Positions 25,332 to 32,875 of a stretch of DNA of 64,000 nucleotides are shown in pieces. Source of the DNA: Roseovarius nanhaiticus (GTDB taxonomy: Bacteria; Pseudomonadota; Alphaproteobacteria; Rhodobacterales; Rhodobacteraceae); NCBI RefSeq assembly GCF_900156535.1, contig NZ_FTNV01000001.1:434001-498000 (forward strand), read 5' to 3'. The notes under the pieces are model-generated. The model ran no database searches and was not told where the DNA came from. It worked only from the letters and a program-made list of their open reading frames with translations. Within the stretch, counting starts at the first letter, position 1, and each line of letters opens with the position of its first letter. A program made the translations under genes and the position numbers.

Positions 25332-26891
25332 TCAGACCATCGCGTCAGGAATCCCCGGCAGGCGGCGGCCGAATTTGCGCGCAGGCTCTACATCATAGGG
25401 CACGAGAAAGCCGCGCCGCTTTTCGGGCGCAACCTCGGCGTTGCGCCGTGCACGCTCGGCCCACAGCTCGACTGCGCTGTCGGCGGCATAGAATTCGGGC
25501 CCCGCATCCGCGCCCAGCCAATGGCGAAAGATGCGGTCCCGCAGGCTTTCGACCTCGGACTGATCGTTCAGCAGGACGCCCGCCTCGGTATCCCACAGCA
25601 TCGAGCGCCCGTTGAGATTGGCCGACGACACGATGGCGCGGTCGCAATCGAAGATCGACACCTTGGAATGGACATAGATGATGGGCGATCCCCAAAGCGT
25701 GTCGCGCTCCCCTGTATCCAGAGATTTGGGTCGTACGGGCGAGCAGATCGTCATGCGCGCGCCGAACGATTTGCGCAGGATGTCGACGCATGTCGCCTGC
25801 AGGTATTCGCCGAATTTCACGTCAGAGCCTGTCTGTCCGTCAAAGGCCACTTCCTCGGGTGCGCCTGGCACGACGATGATCAGCTTAAGCGACGGATTTT
25901 TCGCGGCCGCCTCGGCCAGTCGGTTGCAAAGGGGCCGATCCCGCAGGAACTGCGTTTCGAGATAGATCAAACCGCGGGCGCGCTGCACCAGCCGGTGATG
26001 ATCGTCGGCGATTGTATGCACCAGCGGCTTTGGCCCGAGGAAGGGCCAATCTGTCTTGCGGCGCCGCGACAAGGTGCGCAGCAGTCGGCCTTCGGCAGTG
26101 GGCGCGCGGGTGCCTGCGACGACGTCCAGAAACTCCTCCAGATGGCTATGTACATCCTTGGCCACCGGTCCGGTGCAGCGCAGTTGTACGTCCTGCCACG
26201 TCTCCGATCGCTCGCGATCGTGGTTTTTGTCGTCATAGCGCCGCTCGTTCAGGTCGAGGCCGCCGACAAAAGCAGTCTGCCGGTCGATCACGCAGATTTT
26301 CTGATGGTGCGTGCCGGGAATGAGCGACGGGATGGGCCAACGCTTGGCTGTGTAGGTGCCATCTGGCGTCCGGCGCAGAAGCGGGCGAACGCCCGGACTG
26401 CATTCCAGCCGACGTGCCGCCTGATCGGATGTCATGTCGTTCAACTTGGCGGCGACCTTGTTCACCTCCTTGATGAGGCGCGGCCACAGGAAGATGCGCG
26501 GCAGGATGCCAACTTTGGCCGAGTGGGCCGCATTGGTCACGACCAGCTGTGCGCCCTTGCCCGCCACCTCGCGCGCGGCAACAAAAGCGCGGCGCGTCTT
26601 CCACGAATTGAAATGCAGTTTGGGTGCGAGGACGGCGTCAAAATCCGAAATGACGAATTTCATACGCACGCCCTTGCGCAGCACATGAACGATCAGGTCG
26701 AACCAATCCTCGCCAATGGCGAGGCCTTCATCACTTCGCAGTTTCGTTGCCAGATCAAAGACCCGGTAGCCTGCCGAGATCTCCTGCTCGGCGGACAAAA
26801 AGGCGCGCTCCATCGCTGGATAGACCTCTTGCGCTGTCAGGAGCACTTTCAGTGTATCGGTAGTGTCTGTAATATCGGCGGAACGGCTCAC
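25332..26891 (-). CDS. Phospholipase D-family protein
   Basis: A 519-residue protein with two HKD motifs: THHQKICVIDRQTAFVGGLDLNERRYD (middle) and YVHSKVSIFDCDRAIVSSANLNGRS (C-terminal third). Both are complete, so it should cleave or transfer phosphodiester bonds, for example in phospholipids such as cardiolipin synthesis or turnover. There is no signal peptide. I chose a GTG start at 26891, preceded by GAGG at a good distance. A longer frame to a TTG at 26957 would place the start upstream of the -10 element of the general stress promoter at 26947-26972, which makes it unlikely. It probably forms an operon with the HdeD gene downstream. Membrane repair under stress is a likely role but inferred. 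Confidence 0.87.
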   Translation of the reverse strand: MSRSADITDTTDTLKVLLTAQEVYPAMERAFLSAEQEISAGYRVFDLATKLRSDEGLAIGEDWFDLIVHVLRKGVRMKFVISDFDAVLAPKLHFNSWKTRRAFVAAREVAGKGAQLVVTNAAHSAKVGILPRIFLWPRLIKEVNKVAAKLNDMTSDQAARRLECSPGVRPLLRRTPDGTYTAKRWPIPSLIPGTHHQKICVIDRQTAFVGGLDLNERRYDDKNHDRERSETWQDVQLRCTGPVAKDVHSHLEEFLDVVAGTRAPTAEGRLLRTLSRRRKTDWPFLGPKPLVHTIADDHHRLVQRARGLIYLETQFLRDRPLCNRLAEAAAKNPSLKLIIVVPGAPEEVAFDGQTGSDVKFGEYLQATCVDILRKSFGARMTICSPVRPKSLDTGERDTLWGSPIIYVHSKVSIFDCDRAIVSSANLNGRSMLWDTEAGVLLNDQSEVESLRDRIFRHWLGADAGPEFYAADSAVELWAERARRNAEVAPEKRRGFLVPYDVEPARKFGRRLPGIPDAMV

Positions 26892-26946
26892 ATCGACCTC
26901 GCGCGCAAGAAAAAAGCCGCTCGCGTTTATCGCAGCGACATTGTTC

Positions 26947-26972
26947 AACGCGCCCAATGCAGGGCAAGTTCC
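26947..26972 (-). promoter_or_regulatory. EcfG general stress promoter for the phospholipase D operon
   Basis: On the minus strand GGAAC (26972-26968), 17 bases, then CGTT (26950-26947), an exact match to the EcfG consensus. Transcription should start near 26940, about 50 bases before the GTG start chosen for the phospholipase gene. Confidence 0.78.
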
Positions 26973-27014
26973 AAAACGTCTTGGGTGGGCAGGGCCAGCA
27001 GCCGCGGTGCCGCG

Positions 27015-27146
27015 TCACTCGGCAGGGATATTATCCTGCTCTTGTTCTTGCAGCTTCCGCAAGATGTCTGCCATTTCCTTTGGCAGGTCTTGCGATGGGG
27101 TGTCACGATAGGCACGCTTCAGGTTTTTCGCTACAGGGTTGGTCAC
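27015..27146 (-). CDS. NepR-like small anti-sigma factor candidate
   Basis: A 43-residue protein starting with GTG: VTNPVAKNLKRAYRDTPSQD, then LPKEMADILRKLQEQEQ and a short acidic tail. The pattern of a first helix with NLKRAYRD, a proline-containing link and a second helix with ADILRKL resembles NepR, the anti-sigma factor that holds EcfG until phosphorylated PhyR binds NepR. It is shorter than typical NepR. No phyR or ecfG gene is nearby in this window. A perfect EcfG promoter lies 83 bases upstream, as expected for a feedback regulator of this system. The ribosome binding site is weak and the start rests on the homology-like pattern. It could be an unrelated small helical protein. Confidence 0.55.
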   Translation of the reverse strand: MTNPVAKNLKRAYRDTPSQDLPKEMADILRKLQEQEQDNIPAE

Positions 27147-27228
27147 GGCTTTTACTCGCTTTCTCGATTTCTCAATACCACTCCGTCGTTGCGGTCGTTT
27201 GTGCGCTCTTGAGGCGCGACAGGGCACT

Positions 27229-27254
27229 AACGGCGCGTCATCGCGCTGGGTTCC
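27229..27254 (-). promoter_or_regulatory. EcfG general stress promoter for the NepR-like gene
   Basis: On the minus strand GGAACC begins at 27254 and CGTT ends at 27229, with 17 bases between GGAAC and CGTT. This is an exact consensus match directed at the small gene at 27015-27146. It stands back to back with the promoter at 27340-27364. Confidence 0.8.
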
Positions 27255-27339
27255 GATCCATCTTGTCACAGTTTTCGTGAATGTTGCATAAATGCACTGG
27301 CGAATTGAGCGCCGCGGGGCCGTCCCAAGCCTGCCGCCC

Positions 27340-27364
27340 GGAACCGCGCCACGCGCGCAGCGTT
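27340..27364 (+). promoter_or_regulatory. EcfG general stress promoter for the VTT/DedA-like gene
   Basis: GGAAC (27340-27344), 16 bases, CGTT (27361-27364): an exact consensus match. It lies 31 bases before the ATG at 27396 in the right direction. Confidence 0.8.
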
Positions 27365-27395
27365 GGCCCATGAGTAGGAATTGGGCAGGTTCATA

Positions 27396-28019
27396 ATGGC
27401 GGTAAGAGACAGCGCAGCGCGCAATGATGAACCAGAAGGCACGGCACAAAGCGACGCGCCTGGCTGGACCGACCGTTTGTCCAACAGCCGCATCGGTCTG
27501 GCGATCTTGTCGCTGGCCGAAAGCACGGCATTGCCTATCCCGCTCGAGGCTATCGTCGTGCCCCTGATGGTGGGCCACCCGAAGCGCGCCTTGCGCATCG
27601 CGCTTGTCATCTGGCTTGGGTGCTTGGTCGGGGCCAGCCTTTTTTACCTTGTCGGCTATCTTCTGGCCGATCCGGTGGTCATTCCGGTCCTGCAATATCT
27701 CGGGCTTGAGCAGAGCTATAACGACATGGCCGAAAGACTGTCCCGCGGCGGCCTGTTCTGGACCGTTTTTCTGGTGTCGCTCTTGCCCGCACCGCTGCAA
27801 TTCGCCACGCTCGGGGCGGGCGCGATCGGCGGTAATTTTGCGGTATTCTTCGTGGCGATCACCATTTCGCGCGGGCTGCGGTATTTCGGCATGGCAATCC
27901 TGGCGCAATTCGTGGGCGAGCGGATCGCGCATTTGAATATCCCCAAACGCTACCTAGTGCTGGGTCTGGCCGCCGCGCTTCTGGTCGGTTGGGGTATCAT
28001 GCAACTGATCGGCATCTAG
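27396..28019 (+). CDS. VTT/DedA-like (YqaA-type) inner-membrane protein
   Basis: A 207-residue membrane protein with a hydrophilic N-terminal tail of about 30 residues and five or so hydrophobic segments. The core resembles the VTT (SNARE-associated) domain of YqaA and DedA proteins: the re-entrant region AESTALPIPLEAIVVPLMVG, the GxxLFYLVGYLLAD segment, and SLLPAPLQFATLGAGAIGG followed by FVAITISRGLRYF, with the conserved arginine. DedA proteins are thought to be lipid scramblases or transporters needed for envelope balance. The ATG at 27396 is preferred over a TTG fifteen bases upstream. An exact general stress promoter precedes it. It therefore belongs to the stress group with the genes to its left. 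Confidence 0.82.
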   Translation: MAVRDSAARNDEPEGTAQSDAPGWTDRLSNSRIGLAILSLAESTALPIPLEAIVVPLMVGHPKRALRIALVIWLGCLVGASLFYLVGYLLADPVVIPVLQYLGLEQSYNDMAERLSRGGLFWTVFLVSLLPAPLQFATLGAGAIGGNFAVFFVAITISRGLRYFGMAILAQFVGERIAHLNIPKRYLVLGLAAALLVGWGIMQLIGI

Positions 28020-28122
28020 CCGCGGCGCCGCGGACGCTATACATCCGCGCGCCAAGGGTATAGAGGCCGCACCTTACGGCGCGCATCATTGCGCCCCCCT
28101 GACAAAGCAGAAGCCCCTACCC

Positions 28123-30288
28123 GTGAAACAAGCCCTCTCCAATGCCATCAAAGCCCGTGGATACGCCACGCTCACCCCCGTTCAGGAGGCGGTGACCAAT
28201 CCGGACCTGACCGGCGCCGACATGCTGGTGTCGGCCCAGACAGGCTCGGGCAAGACGCTGGGCTTTGGCCTCGCCATCGCGCCCACGCTGCTCGACGAGG
28301 CCGAGGCGTTCGATACCGCCGCCGCGCCTCTGGCGCTGGTCATCGCGCCCACGCGCGAGCTGGCATTGCAGGTCAAGCGCGAACTGACATGGCTCTATGC
28401 CGGGGCGAACGCGGTGCTGGCCTCCTGCGTCGGAGGCATGGACATGCGCGACGAAAAGCGCGCCTTGGCACGCGGCGCGCATATCGTCGTCGCGACGCCT
28501 GGCCGCCTGCGCGATCACATCATGCGCGGCTCGATCGACCTCGGCAGCCTGCGCGCCGTGGTGCTGGACGAAGCCGACGAGATGCTGGATCTCGGCTTTC
28601 GCGAGGATCTCGAATTCATCCTTGGCGAGGCGCCCGAGACGCGCCAGACGCTGCTTTTCTCGGCCACCGTTCCCGCCGCGATCGCCAAGCTGGCCGAGAA
28701 TTATCAGCAGGACGCCGTGCGCGTGAGCACCGCCAGCACCGAAGCGGGCCAGCACGCCGATATCGAATACCGTGCCATGAACGTCTCGCCCCGCGACGGC
28801 GAGAACGCCATCATCAATGTGCTGCGCTATTACGAGGCGCCCAACGCCATCGTCTTCTGCAACACCCGTGCGATGGTTGCGCGTCTGACCACGCGTCTCT
28901 CCAATCGCGGGTTCGCCGTCGTCGCCCTCTCGGGCGAGCTGTCGCAATCCGAGCGGACCCATGCCTTGCAAGCGATGCGCGATGGCCGCGCCCGCGTCTG
29001 CGTGGCCACCGATGTGGCGGCCCGTGGCATCGACCTGCCCAATCTCGATCTGGTGGTGCATGCCGAACTGCCCGGCAGCCACGAGACGCTGCTCCACCGC
29101 TCGGGCCGCACCGGCCGCGCCGGGCGCAAGGGCGTGTCGGCCCTGATCGTGCCGCCCGCCGCCCGCAAGAAGGCCGAGCGCATCCTGAATTGGGCCAAGC
29201 TGCGTGCCGAATGGGGCCCCGCGCCCTCCGCCGACGAGGTGACCGCCAAGGATGAAGAGCGGATGCTGGGCGACGAGGCATGGTCCGAAGCCATCACCGA
29301 AAGCGAGGCGCCCGCCGTCGCTAAGCTGCTGGAGCAATTCAGCCCCGAGCAAATCGCCGCCGCCTATCTGCGCTTTTACCACGCGCGCCATTCCGCCCCT
29401 GAGGATCTTGGCGATCCGGGCGAGAAGCCCGCGCCCCGCGCCGCCTTCGGCCCCTCGGTCTGGTTCTCGATCTCCGGGGGCCGCGCCAAGGGCGCCGAGC
29501 CGCGCCGCCTTTTGCCGATGCTGTGCAAGGCCGGCGGCGTCACGCGCGAAGATATCGGCGCGATCCGCGTCGGTGATGACGAAAGCTATGTCGAGCTGCG
29601 CAAGCCCGCCGTCGCAGGCTTCAAGGCCGCGATTGGCGACGCGATGCGCGTCGAGGATGGCGCCGAGGTCAAGGAACTAAGCCAGCCGCCCGCCATCGCG
29701 CAGCGCAAAGGCGGCCCCGCCGGCAAGCCCCATTCCGGCCCCAAGCCCGAGTGGAAGAAGCCGAGCCCCAAATCACCGCCCCCGCCCAGCGCGATGGACG
29801 ATCTGCCGCCCGTTCAGGCACCTGCCGATGCGCCCAAACCGCGCGCGCCCTCCAGCAAGCCGGTGCAGTACGACGACGCGCCCGCGCCACGGTATAAAAA
29901 GCCGAAGGGCGAGGCCCCGTCCAAGCCGCACCGCAAGGGGCCAAAGCCCGATTACACCCGCGATGGGGCGGTGACGGCGGCAGGGGACAAGCCGAAATAC
30001 AAGGGCAAGACGGGCGGCTTTGCAAAGCCCACTGGCCCCGGCGGCGCTCCCGCCGTGGGCAAGCCCAGCAGCAAGAAGAACCGCGCCCGCGCCGCCGCCA
30101 AGGCCGCTGAGGGTTATAGCAGCAAACCGGGCGGTGCGCCCAAGGGTGGCGCCAAACCCGGCGGCAAGCCGTTTGGTAAGCCGGGCGGTAAACCCGCTAA
30201 CAAGCCTGCTGGACAACCCGGTGCCAAGCCATCAGGCAAGCCGCGCAGCGTTGCACCCAAACTCGGTCCGAAGGGCGGCAAGGACTAG
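28123..30288 (+). CDS. DEAD-box ATP-dependent RNA helicase with DbpA-type RNA-binding domain
   Basis: A 721-residue helicase. The N-terminal core has the Q motif TPVQEA, motif I AQTGSGKT (about residues 38-45), motif II DEAD (about 148-151), motif III SAT and motif [15 protein letters not shown] (about 326-338). Around residues 445-510 a DbpA/CsdA RNA-binding domain follows ([22 protein letters not shown]). Residues 530-721 are a low-complexity tail rich in Lys, Pro and Gly with repeated GKP and KPG units, probably disordered and RNA-binding. It is similar in layout to DeaD/CsdA helicases of ribosome assembly and cold adaptation. The start is a GTG with a weak ribosome binding site. Its end overlaps the convergent betA gene by four bases. 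Confidence 0.93.
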   Translation: MKQALSNAIKARGYATLTPVQEAVTNPDLTGADMLVSAQTGSGKTLGFGLAIAPTLLDEAEAFDTAAAPLALVIAPTRELALQVKRELTWLYAGANAVLASCVGGMDMRDEKRALARGAHIVVATPGRLRDHIMRGSIDLGSLRAVVLDEADEMLDLGFREDLEFILGEAPETRQTLLFSATVPAAIAKLAENYQQDAVRVSTASTEAGQHADIEYRAMNVSPRDGENAIINVLRYYEAPNAIVFCNTRAMVARLTTRLSNRGFAVVALSGELSQSERTHALQAMRDGRARVCVATDVAARGIDLPNLDLVVHAELPGSHETLLHRSGRTGRAGRKGVSALIVPPAARKKAERILNWAKLRAEWGPAPSADEVTAKDEERMLGDEAWSEAITESEAPAVAKLLEQFSPEQIAAAYLRFYHARHSAPEDLGDPGEKPAPRAAFGPSVWFSISGGRAKGAEPRRLLPMLCKAGGVTREDIGAIRVGDDESYVELRKPAVAGFKAAIGDAMRVEDGAEVKELSQPPAIAQRKGGPAGKPHSGPKPEWKKPSPKSPPPPSAMDDLPPVQAPADAPKPRAPSSKPVQYDDAPAPRYKKPKGEAPSKPHRKGPKPDYTRDGAVTAAGDKPKYKGKTGGFAKPTGPGGAPAVGKPSSKKNRARAAAKAAEGYSSKPGGAPKGGAKPGGKPFGKPGGKPANKPAGQPGAKPSGKPRSVAPKLGPKGGKD

Positions 30289-31958
30289 GCCGAGGCCGCC
30301 TTGACCGTCTCGCGCCAGCCGGGATGCATCCAGGGGCGCTGGTTCGAGGCGGGCAGGGGATCCTTGCCCAGGATATGATCGGCGGCCTTCTCGCCGGTCA
30401 TGATGCTGGGGCCATTGAGATTGCCATTGGTGATGCGCGGAAAGATCGAACTGTCGGCGACGCGCAGTCCCTCGACCCCGATCACCCGGCATTCGGGATC
30501 GACCACCGCATCGGGATCGTCCACCGCGCCCATCTTGCAGGTGCCGCAGGGGTGATAGGCGCTCTCGGCATGCTCGGAGATGAAAGCGTCCAGATCAGCA
30601 TCCGATTGCACTGCATCGCCCGGCTGGATCTCTTTCCCGCGATAGGGATCGAACGCTGCCTGCCCGAAAATCTCGCGCGTCAGGCGAATGCAGCGCCGGA
30701 AATCCTCCCAGTCGCTGTCTTCGGACATGTAGTTGAACGCAATCCTGGGCGCCGCCATCGGATCGGCCGAGGCCAGGCTGACCCGCCCCCGCGATTTCGA
30801 CCGCATCGGGCCGACATGCGCCTGATAGCCGTGCCCCTCGGCGGCGGCCTGTCCGTCATACCTGACCGCCATGGGCAGGAAATGATACTGGATATCGGGA
30901 TACGCGACCCCCGGTTTCGAACGTAGGAAAGCCGCGCTTTCGAACTGGTTGGACGCGCCGAGGCCGGTCTTCCCGAACAGCCACTGCGCCCCGATCATGC
31001 CCTTGGACCAGAGGTTCCAATGCTTGAAAAGCGTGATCGGCTGGATGCAGGCCTGCTGGATATAAAGCTCCAGATGATCCTGCAAATTGCCGCCCACGCC
31101 GGGCCGGTCGGCCACCACGTCTATCCCGTGCTCCGCCAGATGCGCGGCAGGGCCAACGCCGGACAGCATCAGGATCTTGGGGGAGTTGAAGGCCGAGGCC
31201 GCCAGCACGACCTCGCGATTCGCGCGCACGATTTCGATCCGCCCGCCCCGCTCGATCTCGACGCCCGTCGCGCGGCCCTCTTCGATGACGATGCGGCGGA
31301 CATAGCAGCGCAGCATATCGCAGTTGGGGCGCTTCAGCGCGGGCCTCAGGTAGGCATTGGCGGCGGACCAGCGGCGGCCCTTGTAGACCGTCTGCTCCAT
31401 CGGGCCAAAGCCCTCCTGCTTCTCGCCGTTATAATCCTCGGTGATCTCATAGCCCGCCTGCTGCCCGGCCTGCACAAAGGCGTCGAAAAGCGGATTGTGC
31501 CGGGGCCCGCGCGTCACGTGCAGAGGCCCGTCCATGCCGCGCCACGCCGGATCGCCGCCATGGCCGCCATCGGTCCAGTTCTCCATGCGCTTGTAATAAG
31601 GCAGGACGTTGCGGAACCCCCAGCCGGTCGCGCCGCTCTCTTCCCAGTGGTCAAAATCGCCGGCATGGCCGCGCACATACACCATCCCGTTGATCGAGGA
31701 CGACCCGCCCACAACCTTGCCCCGCGGTGCGGCAAGGCGGCGCCCGCCCAAATGCGGCTCGGGCTCGGACGTATAGCCCCAATCGTAGCGCTTCATGTTC
31801 ATCGGATAGCTGAGCGCGGCGGGCATCTGAATGAAGGGCCCCGCGTCGGTGCCGCCATATTCCAGCACCAGCACCGAATGCTTGCCATCCTCGGACAGCC
31901 GATAGGCCATGGCCGACCCTGCCGAGCCCGACCCGATGATCACGAAATCCGCCTGCAT
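30285..31958 (-). CDS. betA: Choline dehydrogenase
   Basis: A 557-residue GMC-family FAD enzyme. It oxidises choline to betaine aldehyde, and can often continue to glycine betaine, giving an osmoprotectant or entering catabolism. The N-terminal FAD motif is [19 protein letters not shown] (residues 5-23) and the GMC signatures are [19 protein letters not shown] and [17 protein letters not shown]. The C-terminal catalytic region has [13 protein letters not shown] with the active-site His and a final [17 protein letters not shown]. Its length matches BetA. It is divergent from betI with an operator-like palindrome between. No betB or betC is present here, so betaine aldehyde oxidation must be done by an enzyme elsewhere or by BetA itself. 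Confidence 0.95.
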   Translation of the reverse strand: MQADFVIIGSGSAGSAMAYRLSEDGKHSVLVLEYGGTDAGPFIQMPAALSYPMNMKRYDWGYTSEPEPHLGGRRLAAPRGKVVGGSSSINGMVYVRGHAGDFDHWEESGATGWGFRNVLPYYKRMENWTDGGHGGDPAWRGMDGPLHVTRGPRHNPLFDAFVQAGQQAGYEITEDYNGEKQEGFGPMEQTVYKGRRWSAANAYLRPALKRPNCDMLRCYVRRIVIEEGRATGVEIERGGRIEIVRANREVVLAASAFNSPKILMLSGVGPAAHLAEHGIDVVADRPGVGGNLQDHLELYIQQACIQPITLFKHWNLWSKGMIGAQWLFGKTGLGASNQFESAAFLRSKPGVAYPDIQYHFLPMAVRYDGQAAAEGHGYQAHVGPMRSKSRGRVSLASADPMAAPRIAFNYMSEDSDWEDFRRCIRLTREIFGQAAFDPYRGKEIQPGDAVQSDADLDAFISEHAESAYHPCGTCKMGAVDDPDAVVDPECRVIGVEGLRVADSSIFPRITNGNLNGPSIMTGEKAADHILGKDPLPASNQRPWMHPGWRETVKAASA

Positions 31959-31991
31959 GAGATACCTTTCCAGCTGCGCCTTGGATCAAAT

Positions 31992-32008
31992 ACTTACCAA
32001 CGGTCAGT
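31992..32008. promoter_or_regulatory. BetI operator candidate
   Basis: ACTTACC-AAC-GGTCAGT is an inverted repeat with one mismatch in seven-base arms, in the gap between the divergent betA and betI genes. A wider imperfect pair, AATACTTACC (31989-31998) and GGTAAATATT (32022-32031), overlaps the region. It is a likely BetI binding site controlling both genes. Confidence 0.5.
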
Positions 32009-32083
32009 TTTATAGTCAAAAGGTAAATATTGTGGACGTGCGTCCGGAACGCTAGGGTGACGCAGCAGCAGATCGGCAGGACC

Positions 32084-32761
32084 ATGGCACGCAAGAGCAT
32101 CGGGGACATCAGGCGCGCGGAGCTGTCGCAGGCGGCCTTTGACGCGCTGGTCCAGCACGGTATTCGCGGCACGACACTGGACCGCGTCGCCAAGATCGCG
32201 GGCGTGTCCAAAGGGGTCGTGCTGCACCACTTCAAGGATAAGGACGCGCTTTTCGAGGGGGTGCAGCGCAAGGCGAACACCGTCCTGCGCGACTGCGTGA
32301 CCGAGCTTCTGCGCCATGCCGAGACGCCGCTCGAACGGCTCTATGCCATCATCGTCGGCAATTTCGCGGCGCCGGTCTTTCAGCAGGAAATCTGTCACGC
32401 CTGGATCTCGCTTTGCTCGGATGTCCCGCATAACCGCCAGAGCCAGCGCATCCAGACAGCGGTCCACGCCCGGATGCAAAGCAACCTGATGAGCGCGCTG
32501 CGCCCCCTTAGGGTGCCGGACGCGCCGCGCATCGCGTTTCAGCTGCGCACGGTCATGGACGGCATCTGGCTGCGCGCCAGTTTCCAGATCGCACCCATGG
32601 ACGGCGCCGAGGGCGTGGCCGAGGTGGATTTCGCCGCGCGCCACCTGCTGTGCGATATCCCGAAGGCCGACATGGACGCCGCGCTGGCCAAGATGCAGAA
32701 GCTGGCCAGCCTCGTGTTGACCACCCGTGCCTTCCGCGATCAGGCGCTGACCGGCAGTTGA
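32084..32761 (+). CDS. betI: TetR-family choline-responsive repressor BetI
   Basis: A 225-residue TetR-family regulator with the BetI signature: RRAELSQAAFDALVQHGIRGTTLDRVAKIAGVSKGVVLHHFKDKDALFEG near the N-terminus, then WISLCSDVPHNRQSQRIQTAVHARMQSNL in the ligand domain. In other bacteria BetI represses the bet genes until choline is present. I place the start at the ATG of MARKSIG; an in-frame extension upstream overlaps the operator region. It is divergent from betA. Downstream are two copies of the B repeat and then the convergent dnaE2 gene. Confidence 0.93.
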   Translation: MARKSIGDIRRAELSQAAFDALVQHGIRGTTLDRVAKIAGVSKGVVLHHFKDKDALFEGVQRKANTVLRDCVTELLRHAETPLERLYAIIVGNFAAPVFQQEICHAWISLCSDVPHNRQSQRIQTAVHARMQSNLMSALRPLRVPDAPRIAFQLRTVMDGIWLRASFQIAPMDGAEGVAEVDFAARHLLCDIPKADMDAALAKMQKLASLVLTTRAFRDQALTGS

Positions 32762-32794
32762 AAGAAGGGGCTTTGCCCCCGCCGCCCTGCGGGC

Positions 32795-32828
32795 GCCTCC
32801 CCCAGGATATTTGCAGGCAAGAAGAAAG
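32795..32828 (+). repeat. Repeat B, copy 2
   Basis: The plus strand reads GCCTCCCCCAGGATATTTGC, then AGGCAAGAAGAAAG, after a GC-rich hairpin-forming stretch that begins AAGGGGCTTTGCCCCC just behind the betI stop. In the direction of betI this has the same polarity as the other B copies have relative to their preceding genes. Confidence 0.6.
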
Positions 32829-32841
32829 GCGCGGTCCGGCT

Positions 32842-32875
32842 CTTTCTTTTTGCTTCAAATATCCCCGCCGGAGGC
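32842..32875 (-). repeat. Repeat B, copy 3, overlapping the dnaE2 3' end
   Basis: The plus strand reads CTTTCTTTTTGC, TTCAAATATCCCC, GCCGGAGGC. On the minus strand this encodes the last residues of DnaE2 (EASGGDI) and supplies its TGA stop. It is inverted relative to copy 2, thirteen bases away. Confidence 0.65.
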
